Shown: positions 1 to 6,945 of the stretch, piece after piece
Layout of the letters: the number at the start of each line of letters is the position of its first letter
Numbering within the stretch: position 1 is the first letter of the stretch
Source of the DNA: an uncultured Solobacterium sp.
GTDB lineage: Bacteria; Bacillota_I; Bacilli_A; Erysipelotrichales; Erysipelotrichaceae
DNA length: 7,078 nucleotides
Direction of reading: 5' to 3'
Assembly: GCA_927911475.1 (NCBI GenBank)
Contig: CAKMPP010000167.1
Location: 1-7,078, forward strand
Notes under the pieces: model-generated
The model's input: the letters and a program-made list of their open reading frames with translations, nothing else
What the model was told of the DNA's origin: nothing
The model's database searches: none
Translations under genes and position numbers: made by a program

Positions 1-465
1 TATAAGGATCAAAATAATGATTTACATTTTCTTGGTGATGAAGACTTTAAAAAGTATCAGTACTCATTTTCTACGCCTGAACAAATTATTCATAATAATT
101 GTGGTTGGTGCTGGGATTTAAGCGAACTTGTAAAACTATATTGTAGAAAAAATGGAATTGCATGCAAATCATTTTTCTTAGAATATCTTTCAAATGATTT
201 TCATCATACGCATACTCAAGTACTTGCTTGTATAAATGGGAAATGGAGTGCATGTCCAGATAATAGTATGGGTACAAAAATCAATAACCCAGATTTTAAT
301 ACTTTAGAAGAATGTTTTAAATGGATGAAAGAATCATATATTGACTATTTAAAGTATGTATTACAAGATAATTTTGATAAATTAAAATTAACTGTAAAAG
401 AATATAATTGTATATTTAGTAAAAATATGACTGAAGATGAATATCTTAATTTAATAAGAAATTAA
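1..465 (+). CDS. Transglutaminase-like (papain-fold) protein, 3' part, 5' end outside window
   Basis: The reading frame is open from base 1 and stops with TAA at 463-465, giving 154 visible residues without the N-terminus. A motif CGWCWD (visible residues 34-39), then HTHTQV (69-74) and CPDNS (85-89), follow the Cys, His, Asp order of transglutaminase-like cysteine enzymes; the likely triad is Cys37, His71 and Asp87. The segment TPEQII just before the cysteine resembles small Firmicute transglutaminase-like proteins known to me as TPEQII...GVCWD...HTF. Family membership is inference from this pattern, and the substrate is unknown. The last 55 or so residues are helical-looking and charged, with no signal peptide or membrane segment in the visible part. 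GC is about 25% by hand count against about 38-40% in sampled downstream lines, which suggests recent acquisition. An internal ATG at 268 lies after the catalytic residues and is not a plausible start. There are 30 bp between its stop and the glpK start. Confidence 0.55.
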   Translation, partial: YKDQNNDLHFLGDEDFKKYQYSFSTPEQIIHNNCGWCWDLSELVKLYCRKNGIACKSFFLEYLSNDFHHTHTQVLACINGKWSACPDNSMGTKINNPDFNTLEECFKWMKESYIDYLKYVLQDNFDKLKLTVKEYNCIFSKNMTEDEYLNLIRN

Positions 466-495
466 GTTCACTTTATAAAAAATAGAGGTATACGC

Positions 496-1996
496 ATGGA
501 AAAATATATTATGTCGATTGATCAAGGTACAACTAGTTCACGAGTAATTATCTTTAATCATGATGCTAAGGTTATTTCTTCTGCACAAAAAAGAATTTCA
601 ACAATACTTTCCTAAACCTGGTTGGGTAGAACATGATGCCAATGAGATTTGGTTATCTGTATTGTCTTGTATGATGCAAAGTATGCTGGATGCCAATATT
701 AAACCAGAACAGATTGAAGCTATCGGTATTACCAACCAACGTGAGACAACAGTTGTATGGGATAAGAAAACAGGTATTCCTGTGTACAAGGCTATCGTTT
801 GGCAATCTCGTCAAACAGCTGAAATCTGTAATCATTTAAAACGAAATAATCATGCTAGCATGATTCGTGAAAAAACAGGACTTCAACTTGATCCATATTT
901 CTCTGCAACAAAGATTCGTTGGATATTAGATCATATTGAAAATGGTCAACAGCGTGCCGAGAGTGGTGAACTACTTGCGGGTACAATCGATACTTGGTTA
1001 ATCTGGTGTCTATCGGGAATGAAAGCACATGTAACGGACTATAGTAATGCATCTAGAACAATGCTATTTAACATCTATGATAAGAAATGGGATGAAGAAT
1101 TATGTAGTCTTCTGAATATTCCGATGTGTATGTTACCTGAGGTAAAAGATAGTAGCTGTCTCTTTGCATATACTGCTGCTGAATACTTCTTTGGTAAACG
1201 TGTACCGATTGGTGGTGCTGCTGGTGATCAACAGGCTGCACTATTTGGACAACAATGCTTTGAGCGAGGTAGCGTAAAGAATACTTATGGAACAGGTTGC
1301 TTTATGTTAATGAATACTGGTAATAAACCACATCCAAGCAAGCATGGTCTAGTTACTACAATTGCTTGGGGTTATCAGGGTGAAATTACTTATGCTCTTG
1401 AAGGTTCAGTATTTGTGGCTGGTAGTGCTGTGCAATGGTTGCGTGATCAGCTGAAGTTTTTTAAGACAGCAAAAGAATCTGAGAAACTTGCGTTGTCCGC
1501 AAAGGAAGAACATGAACTCATTGTTGTACCAGCCTTTGTTGGTTTAGGTGCACCATATTGGGATAATGATTGTAAGGGTGCGATGTTTGGTATTACACGT
1601 GGTACTAGTAAAGAAGATATGACAAAAGCAACATTAGATTCTATCGCTTATCAGAATCGAGATATCCTAGATGCGATGAAAGAAGATTCTAGTATTGCAA
1701 TTCAATCACTACGTGTAGATGGTGGTGCTTCCGCAAATGATTATCTCATGCAGTTTCAAAGTGATATTATGCAATGTGTAATTGAACGTCCTGAAAATGT
1801 TGAATCTACTGCACTTGGCGCAGCGTATCTAGCAGGTCTTGCTGTAGGATATTGGACTAATTTAGAGGAGATAAAGAAAGAGAGAAATAGTCATATCTTT
1901 ACACCGTTGATGAAAGTCTCTGATGTAAATGATTTATATAAGCGTTGGCAAAAGGCGGTAAACTGTGCACGGATGTTTACAAAAAATGAGGAATAA
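496..1996 (+). CDS. glpK: Glycerol kinase, interrupted by a single-base frameshift near the N-terminus
   Basis: Glycerol kinase transfers the ATP gamma-phosphate to glycerol to make sn-glycerol 3-phosphate in the cytoplasm. The true start is ATG 496: it is preceded by AGAGG at 484-488 with 7-nt spacing and encodes MEKYIMSIDQGTTSSR, which carries the FGGY-kinase phosphate loop. This frame stops at 610-612 because the A-run at 587-592 has six A where five are needed. Removing one A joins ...ISSAQ to KEFQQYFPKPGWVEHD and gives 499 residues, the usual family length. Corrected numbering shows the catalytic Asp at 244 (GDQQAALFGQ), YGTGCF, EGSVFVAGSAVQWLRD, LGAPYWD and the ATP-site VDGGASAND. At residue 230, where enterococcal/Bacillus enzymes carry the HPr-phosphorylated His, there is Tyr (AEYFFG). 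No glpF or glpO is adjacent, and no intrinsic terminator is visible before the rimP promoter. An internal start at 560 would lose the phosphate loop and is rejected. Confidence 0.93.
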
Positions 1997-2019
1997 TCCC
2001 ATTGTATAGAGGAATATGC

Positions 2020-2048
2020 TTGAAAATCCCTTTAAAATGGGGTATATT
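2020..2048 (+). promoter_or_regulatory. Sigma-A-type promoter of the rimP-nusA-ylxR-infB-rbfA operon
   Basis: TTGAAA at 2020-2025 and TATATT at 2043-2048 are separated by 17 bp, the ideal spacing for housekeeping sigma-70/sigma-A promoters. Each hexamer differs from consensus at one position (TTGACA, TATAAT). Transcription would begin near 2055, about 45 nt before the rimP ATG, and the mRNA would open almost at once with the stem-loop at 2058-2083. No intrinsic terminator lies between glpK and this site, so read-through from glpK may add to operon transcription. The call rests on sequence match only. Confidence 0.7.
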
Positions 2049-2057
2049 GTAAGCGAA

Positions 2058-2083
2058 ATAAGGAGAGCGGAAGCTCTCCTTGT
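2058..2083 (+). promoter_or_regulatory. Stem-loop at the 5' end of the rimP operon mRNA
   Basis: AGGAGAGC (2061-2068) and GCTCTCCT (2073-2080) are exact inverted repeats around a GGAA loop, which fits the GNRA tetraloop class. An A-U pair (2060/2081), a G-U wobble (2059/2082) and another A-U pair (2058/2083) extend the stem to 11 pairs. No T-run follows, so it is not a typical intrinsic terminator. Lying within a few bases of the predicted transcript start and 9 nt before the rimP Shine-Dalgarno, it could protect the mRNA 5' end or serve as a protein-binding leader. The function is inference. Confidence 0.55.
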
Positions 2084-2100
2084 GTTATGTCTGGAGGCAT

Positions 2101-2562
2101 ATGGAAAACATTGATAAATTGACCGAATTATTTCAGCCAGTATTTGACGAATGCCACGTTCGACTTTACGAAATTGTTTGGCTTGGTAATGAGAAGACAT
2201 TACAGGTCGCAATTGACAATGATGCACATACGATTGACTTAGATATTTGTGCAGAAGTGAGTGAAAAGCTTGGTGTTGTCTTGGACAAGTATGATCCAAT
2301 CAAAGAAGAGTATAGCTTGGAAGTTTGTAGCCCTGGTGCAGAGCGAGAGATTAAGGATTATGCTGAGTTTGAACAGTTAGTGGATGAATATATCTATATG
2401 GAACTCAAGGAACCAATTAAGAATATGGTTGAGTTATATGGATATGTTCGTGCTGTTAGTGCTGATACGATTGCATTAGAGTATCGTGATAAGGCAGCAA
2501 AGCGCACTGCTACGATTGAAAAGAACAATATTCGTTTTGCTAGATTAGCAATTAAATTATAA
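2101..2562 (+). CDS. rimP: Ribosome maturation factor RimP
   Basis: RimP is a cytoplasmic assembly factor that binds free 30S subunits and helps late 16S rRNA/S12 maturation. The product is 153 residues, the normal size. It has the N-terminal alpha/beta domain with the family signature LEVCSPGAERE (SPG at residues 77-79; many relatives read LEVSSPGLDRP), then a C-terminal beta-rich domain from about residue 95 ending NNIRFARLAIKL. The start at ATG 2101 was chosen because GGAGG at 2093-2097 precedes it and family homology begins there. The gap to the ATG is only 3 nt, unusually short. An in-frame TTG at 2080 would add seven unrelated residues and lies inside the leader hairpin, so it is unlikely. 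It is the first gene of the operon, and nusA follows after 9 nt. The frame is intact, unlike most neighbours. Confidence 0.93.
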   Translation: MENIDKLTELFQPVFDECHVRLYEIVWLGNEKTLQVAIDNDAHTIDLDICAEVSEKLGVVLDKYDPIKEEYSLEVCSPGAEREIKDYAEFEQLVDEYIYMELKEPIKNMVELYGYVRAVSADTIALEYRDKAAKRTATIEKNNIRFARLAIKL

Positions 2563-2571
2563 GGAGAAATC

Positions 2572-4316
2572 ATGGAGATTAAATACACACAACTTCTCAA
2601 TGCGATTCGCGGTGTGGAAGACGACAAGAATGTGCCTGAAAATATCGTATTAGAGGCATTAACAGAAGCTGTAGCGAAAGCATTTAAGAAAGATTCTGAA
2701 TTACAGGATATTGAAGTAAAGGCAGAAATCAATAAGAAGAGTAAGACGATTGATATCTACCAGTACTATAACGTTGTTGAAGAAGTAGAAGACGATGAAT
2801 TAGAAATCGCATTAGAAGATGCTAAGAAGATTGATTCTAACGCTGAGTTAGGTGGACAAGTTCGTGAGAAGAAGGAAATCACGTCGATGTCACGTGCTGC
2901 TGCATCTTTAGCAAAGAACGTATTCCGTCAAAAGATTCGTGAAGCTGAAAAGGTTGCAGTATACAACGAATATATTGATCAAAAGGATGAGATGGTTATC
3001 GGTACTGTTGAATCCGTTAAGGATAAGTTCACTTTAATTAGTTTAGGGAAGACAGTAGCTTTACTTTCTAAATCTGCTGAAATTCCTCATGAGAACTAAC
3101 AGAAGGACAGAGTATTCGTGTTGTAATCACTGATGTACAAAAAGAAACAAAGGGTTCACAGGTATTAGTATCACGTGCTGATGCGACTCTTGTTAAGCGT
3201 TTATTTGAAAAAGAAGTTCCTGAAATTTATCAGGGTGTTGTTGAAATCAAATCTATCGCTCGTGAAGCTGGTGAAAGAACAAAGATGGCTGTGCTCTCAC
3301 ACAATCCTGATGTTGATCCAATTGGTTCATGTATTGGTCCTCGTGGTTCTCGTGTTCAAAAGATTATCGATGAATTACATGGTGAAAAGATCGACATCTT
3401 CCAATGGAATGATGATGTAACTGAACTTGTCAAGAATGCTTTAGCACCTGCAGAAATTATCTCTGTTCTTCCAGGACAAGATGATAATAGCTTGCTTGTT
3501 GTCGTTAGCGAAGATCAATTATCTTTAGCTATCGGTAAGCGCGGTAAGAATGCACGTCTAGCTGTAAAGTTAACAGGTCGTAAGATTGATATTAAGACTC
3601 GTCAAGAACTTGAAGACATGGGCAAGGATTATGATGAATTACTCGCTCAGGCAGAAGTAATGAAGAAGAAACTTGCGGAAGAAGCAAAGGCTAAGAACGT
3701 TGAACGTCAAAAGGCTGCTGCTAAGGAAGAAGAAGAAAAGAGACTTGCAGCTATCGCTAAGTTTAGAGCTGAAAATCCTGATTCAATCGTTGATGAAGAC
3801 GAAGACTATATCCCTGAAGAAATGATGGAAAAAGTAAACGATACAATTATCGATGAGATTTCTAATCAACCAGATGAAGAAGAACATCAAGAAGCACCTG
3901 TTGAAGAACCTGTGGTTGAAGTGGTTGAAGAAACAGTTGAAGATGAGAAGCCAGTTGTAGTTGAAAAGACTGCAGAAGAAAAAGAAGCTTCTCGTAAGCA
4001 TGCGGACTTAGAGGAACTAGCTAAGAAGGCTACTTATGTTTCACACTTTGAAAAACTTGTTGATTCTTCTAAGCCTAAGAATACAGATTCTAAGTACAAG
4101 AAGAAAAAGAAGAAGGAAGAAGAAGAGTACAAGGTTAGAAACAAGGATCTTGAAGAACAAATCAAGAAGAACTTGCTTGTTGCTGATAACCGTCCTATCT
4201 ATAGTGAAGAAGAGCTGGCTGAAATTGAAGCTCAACAGGAATCTGAAGCAGAGAAGGAGTATGACATCGACTACGATGAGTATGAAGAATACTACGATGA
4301 CGATGAAAACATGTAA
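2572..4316 (+). CDS. nusA: Transcription termination/antitermination factor NusA with long acidic tail; one frameshift in the S1 domain
   Basis: NusA binds RNA polymerase and nascent RNA and modulates pausing, termination and antitermination. The start at ATG 2572 follows AAGGAG (2561-2566, overlapping the rimP stop). The N-terminal polymerase-binding domain covers about residues 1-130, and the S1 domain about 136-200. KH1 carries GPRG at 256-259 and KH2 carries GKRG at 322-325. The frame stops at TAA 3097-3099 after Asn175 in the S1 domain. One base is missing: adding a C or T before the TA at 3097-3098 makes a Leu codon and continues into TEGQSIRVVITDVQ with normal S1 sequence. The corrected product is 581 residues. 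The core ends near residue 351, so about 230 residues are extra compared with the roughly 370-residue Bacillus protein. This tail has a charged helical stretch, a Glu/Val-rich linker, YVSHFEKL near 489-496, a Lys6 run (510-515), DNRPIYSEEEL from 539 and a Asp/Glu/Tyr-rich end. The E. coli AR1/AR2 repeats are not recognisable. Confidence 0.92.
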
Positions 4317-4318
4317 GC

Positions 4319-4575
4319 ATGCCTAAGAAAATTCCAATGCGTAAATGTGTAGCAACCGGAGAACAACTCCCTAAAAAGGAGTTACTCCGTGTTGTTAGAA
4401 CACCAGAAGGTACATTGGCTGTTGATATAACAGGTAGAACAAATGGCCATGGTGCATATTTAAAGAAAGACTTAGCAGTCATTGAAATTGCTAAGAAGAA
4501 TAATGCTTTAGCAAAAGCATTATCACAAAGATTCCAGATGAATTCTGGGATGAAATTGCGAAAGCGATGAAGTAG
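4319..4575 (+). CDS. ylxR: YlxR (DUF448) RNA-binding protein, C-terminus frameshifted
   Basis: This small basic protein has the YlxR signatures KIPMRKCVATGEQ at the N-terminus, ELLRVVRTPEG, and DITGRTNGHGAYL. YlxR of Bacillus subtilis has been reported to bind RNase P RNA and was renamed RnpM. That activity is not testable here. The annotated frame would end at 4570 with an atypical tail (MNSGMKLRKR). Restoring one A in the A-run at 4527-4529 gives ...ALSQKIPDEFWDEIAKAMK ending at TAG 4573-4575, a family-like C-terminus, and an 85-residue product. The start at ATG 4319 lies 2 nt after the nusA stop and no clear Shine-Dalgarno precedes it, so translation is probably coupled to nusA. In many Firmicutes ylxQ (an L7Ae-like protein) follows; here it does not. 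Confidence 0.88.
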
Positions 4576-4620
4576 TGGTATCCATTTTGAAAGGAAGGGA
4601 TGTTACCGATACAGTATTTC

Positions 4621-4634
4621 GAGATGCAAATCTC
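4621..4634 (+). promoter_or_regulatory. Small hairpin in the ylxR-infB spacer
   Basis: GAGAT (4621-4625) and ATCTC (4630-4634) are perfect inverted repeats closing a GCAA loop of the GNRA class. It lies in the 83-nt ylxR-infB spacer, is followed by seven A and then by the infB Shine-Dalgarno GAGAGG (4646-4651, 7 nt before ATG 4659). A 5-bp stem is weak and could be chance. A role in infB translation or mRNA processing is only a possibility. With no T-run it is not a terminator. Confidence 0.3.
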
Positions 4635-4658
4635 AAAAAAAGAAAGAGAGGTACATAA

Positions 4659-6521
4659 ATGCCAGTTCCAACAAAACGCAAACCTGCAAATAAGAAGAAT
4701 GTTTCCAATAATCGTAACAATACGAAGAAAAAACCATTTAATAAGAATGAGAATCATCAATCTAAACAACCAGTAGAGATTACAGAGATTACATTCAGTG
4801 ATGGTATTACAGTTGGTGAATTAGCAGATAAATTAAATCGTCAATCAAGTGAACTCATCAAAGCATTGTTTATGGAAGGTAAGATGGTTACTATCAACAG
4901 TGCACTTGAAGATGAAATGGTTGAACTTGTATGCATGAATTACAATATTGAAGCCGTTAAGGTGAAAGAAAGAGAAGCAGATAGCTTGGAAGATGAAGAA
5001 CAAGATTCTGCGGAAGACTTACAGGAACGTCCACCTGTTGTTACAATCATGGGTCACGTAGACCATGGTAAGACAACATTATTGGATACAATCCGTCGTT
5101 CTAAGGTAGCTGCTGGTGAAGCTGGTGGTATTACACAGGCAATCGGTGCGTACCAGGTTACAGTTAATGGACGTAAGGTTACTTTCTTAGATACTCCAGG
5201 ACACGAAGCATTTACTGCTATGCGTGCACGTGGTGCTAGTGTGACTGACTTAGCTGTTATTGTTGTTGCGGCTGATGACGGTGTTATGCCTCAGACACGT
5301 GAGGCAATTGACCATGCAAAGGCTGCTGGTGTTCCAATTATTGTTGCTGTAAATAAGATGGATAAGCCAGATGCAAATCCTGACCATGTTAAGTCTGAAA
5401 TGGCTGAACTTGGTATCATGCCTGAAGAATGGGGTGGCGATACTATCTTTGTCAATACCAGTGCAAAAAAGGGTGATGGTATTGATGAATTATTAGAAAC
5501 TATTTTAATTGTTTCTGATGTTAAGGAATTAAAGGCTAACCCTAACCGTACAGCAACTGGTACAGTTGTTGAAGCAAAACTCGATAAGGGTAGAGGTCCA
5601 GTTGCGACTTTACTTGTACAGAATGGTACATTACATCATGGAGATCCAGTTGTAGTAGGTACATGTTTCGGTAAAGTACGTCGTATGACAGATGAAAATG
5701 GAAACGAACTAAAGACAGCAGGTCCATCACGTCCAGTAGAGATTATTGGTCTAAATGATGTACCAGAAGCTGGTGATATCTTCCGTTCTTATGAGAATGA
5801 AAAGGAAGCACGTGCAGTTGCGGATAGACGTAAGCGTCGTAAGATTGATGCAGATCGTCGCAAGACAAGTGCAATGAGCTTAGAAGACTTATCATCACAG
5901 ATTGAATCTGGTGATTTAAAGGAAATTCCAATCATCATCAAGGCAGATGTACAAGGTTCTGCTGAAGCTGTGAAGTCATCTATGGAGAAGTTGGATGTAT
6001 CTGGTGTTCGTGTGAATGTAATTCACGCTACAGCTGGTGCAATTACTGAATCTGATATCATGCTTGCAAGTGCATCTAATGCAATGATTATCGGTTTCTC
6101 TGTTCGACCTGATGCGAATATTCGTAAGAAGGCTGAAGAAGCTGGCGTACAAATTCGTTTGCATGACATCATTTATAAGGCAACAGAAGAAATGGAACTT
6201 GCGATGAAGGGTATGCTTGAGCCTGTATACAAGGAAGTTGTGATTGGACAGGCTGAGATTCGTGAAACATATAAGGCTTCTAAGATTGGTACAATCGCTG
6301 GTTGTATGGTTACAGATGGTAAGCTTGTTTCCCGTTGCAATATCCGCCTCATTCGTGATGGTATCGTTATTTATACTGGTAAACTTGCATCCCTTAAGAG
6401 ATTTAAAGATGATGCTAAGGAAGTACTATCTGGATTTGATTGTGGTCTAACGATTGAGAACTATAACGATGTTAAGATTGGCGATACAATCGAAGCATAC
6501 GAAGATCGTGAAGTACCATAG
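4659..6521 (+). CDS. infB: Translation initiation factor IF-2
   Basis: IF2 is the GTPase that recruits fMet-tRNA to the 30S subunit and promotes subunit joining. The frame is intact, 620 residues, shorter than in Bacillus (about 716) or E. coli (890) because the N-terminal region is brief. Order: a Lys/Asn-rich leader (1-45), an IF2N-type domain (about 46-100, ITVGELADKLNRQ), an acidic linker (about 105-127), then the GTPase domain. The G motifs are all present: GHVDHGKT at 132-139, DTPGH at 178-182, NKMD at 232-235 and SAK at 268-270. Domain II and a basic helix (RRKRRK) follow, then domain III starting near residue 420 (IPIIIKADVQGSAEAV). The fMet-tRNA-binding C2 domain (about 521-615) keeps SLKRFKDDAKEV and the DCG motif. 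The start is supported by GAGAGG at 4646-4651. It is the fourth gene of the operon, and rbfA begins 11 nt after its stop. Confidence 0.97.
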   Translation: MPVPTKRKPANKKNVSNNRNNTKKKPFNKNENHQSKQPVEITEITFSDGITVGELADKLNRQSSELIKALFMEGKMVTINSALEDEMVELVCMNYNIEAVKVKEREADSLEDEEQDSAEDLQERPPVVTIMGHVDHGKTTLLDTIRRSKVAAGEAGGITQAIGAYQVTVNGRKVTFLDTPGHEAFTAMRARGASVTDLAVIVVAADDGVMPQTREAIDHAKAAGVPIIVAVNKMDKPDANPDHVKSEMAELGIMPEEWGGDTIFVNTSAKKGDGIDELLETILIVSDVKELKANPNRTATGTVVEAKLDKGRGPVATLLVQNGTLHHGDPVVVGTCFGKVRRMTDENGNELKTAGPSRPVEIIGLNDVPEAGDIFRSYENEKEARAVADRRKRRKIDADRRKTSAMSLEDLSSQIESGDLKEIPIIIKADVQGSAEAVKSSMEKLDVSGVRVNVIHATAGAITESDIMLASASNAMIIGFSVRPDANIRKKAEEAGVQIRLHDIIYKATEEMELAMKGMLEPVYKEVVIGQAEIRETYKASKIGTIAGCMVTDGKLVSRCNIRLIRDGIVIYTGKLASLKRFKDDAKEVLSGFDCGLTIENYNDVKIGDTIEAYEDREVP

Positions 6522-6532
6522 AAGGATAAAGT

Positions 6533-6894
6533 ATGGTAAGTGTAAAACAAAAAAGACTGGAAGGAATTATTCGTAAGAATATTTCTGAAATTATCCAGTT
6601 TGGTGTAAAAGATCCTGATGTTGGATTTGTCACAATTACAGATGTTCAGGTTTCAAATGACCATAGTTATGCGAAAGTATTTGTAACATTCTTAGGACAA
6701 AATCCACGCATGCAAGCCGGTTTACGTGCGTTAAACCGTGCAGCAGGATTTATCCGTTCAGAACTTTCTAAGCGTATGACAATTCGTCGTGTGCCTGAGT
6801 TAAGTTTGTTATCGATGAAACAGAGATGAATGGTCGTCACATTGATGAAATTATTGCTCGTATTCATCAAGAAGAAAAGAAAGAATCTGAATAG
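6533..6894 (+). CDS. rbfA: Ribosome-binding factor A, C-terminus frameshifted
   Basis: RbfA is a KH-like cold-shock protein that binds the 30S subunit near 16S helix 1 and supports its maturation. The start at ATG 6533 follows AGAAGGA (6520-6526, overlapping the infB stop). Family features are RLEGIIRKNISEII at the N-terminus, DVGFVTITDVQVSND, YAKVFVTFLG, and the interrupted-helix AxG site (Ala-Ala-Gly at 70-72) within RAAGFIRSEL. The raw frame ends at 6829 with an unrelated tail. Adding one T to the T-run at 6805-6807 restores VPELSFVIDETEMNGRHIDE and an end at TAG 6892-6894, giving 120 residues, a normal length. It is the last gene of the operon; the terminator starts 6 nt after its stop. 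No truB follows, unlike the arrangement in many bacteria. Confidence 0.92.
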
Positions 6895-6900
6895 TTTATG

Positions 6901-6933
6901 AAGCAGAAGGGAAATCTTCTGCTTTTTTCTTTT
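6901..6933 (+). terminator. Rho-independent terminator of the rimP-rbfA operon
   Basis: AAGCAGAAG (6901-6909) pairs perfectly with CTTCTGCTT (6916-6924) as a 9-bp stem. The 6-nt interval can tighten to a G-U pair closing a GAAA loop. A T-rich tract follows (six T at 6923-6928, one C, then TTTT). It sits directly behind the corrected rbfA stop, which supports that correction and marks the operon end. Confidence 0.9.
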
Positions 6934-6945
6934 AGGGAAGATATG

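Noticed and set aside
450..478. Promoter for glpK before ATG 496 (TTTAAT / TTATAA)
   Set aside because: The -35 is very weak and the surrounding DNA is so AT-rich that such matches are expected by chance.
586..594. Programmed ribosomal frameshift at the A-run in glpK
   Set aside because: The needed shift is +1, not the -1 favoured by A-AAA-AAG type sites; no stimulating structure or upstream SD was seen; glycerol kinase is not known to use this.
560..1996. glpK starting at ATG 560
   Set aside because: This start removes the DQGTTSSR phosphate loop and begins with ten unrelated residues; it exists only because of the frameshift at 587-592.
1998..2041. Long-range inverted repeat CCCATT/AATGGG after glpK as a terminator
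   Set aside because: The loop is over 30 nt, no T-run follows, and the right arm lies inside the rimP promoter spacer.
2048..2061. cre-like site TGTAAGCGAAATAA (CcpA catabolite repression)
   Set aside because: The left half fits well, but two positions of the right half fail and it overlaps the -10 and start region of a housekeeping operon; probably chance.
3783..4001. Minus-strand ORFs opposite nusA and elsewhere
   Set aside because: They are Phe/Leu/Cys-rich mirror images of Glu/Lys-rich coding sequence with no ribosome binding sites or recognisable domains.
3285..4316. A separate second gene for the NusA RNA-binding half
   Set aside because: The frame is already open and family-like from 3099 onward, so ATG 3285 is inside the S1-KH region, and no Shine-Dalgarno supports it.
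4600..4770. Small ORF starting at ATG 4600 after AAGGAAGG
   Set aside because: It runs mostly inside infB in another frame, resembles no known family, and its SD is almost touching the ATG.
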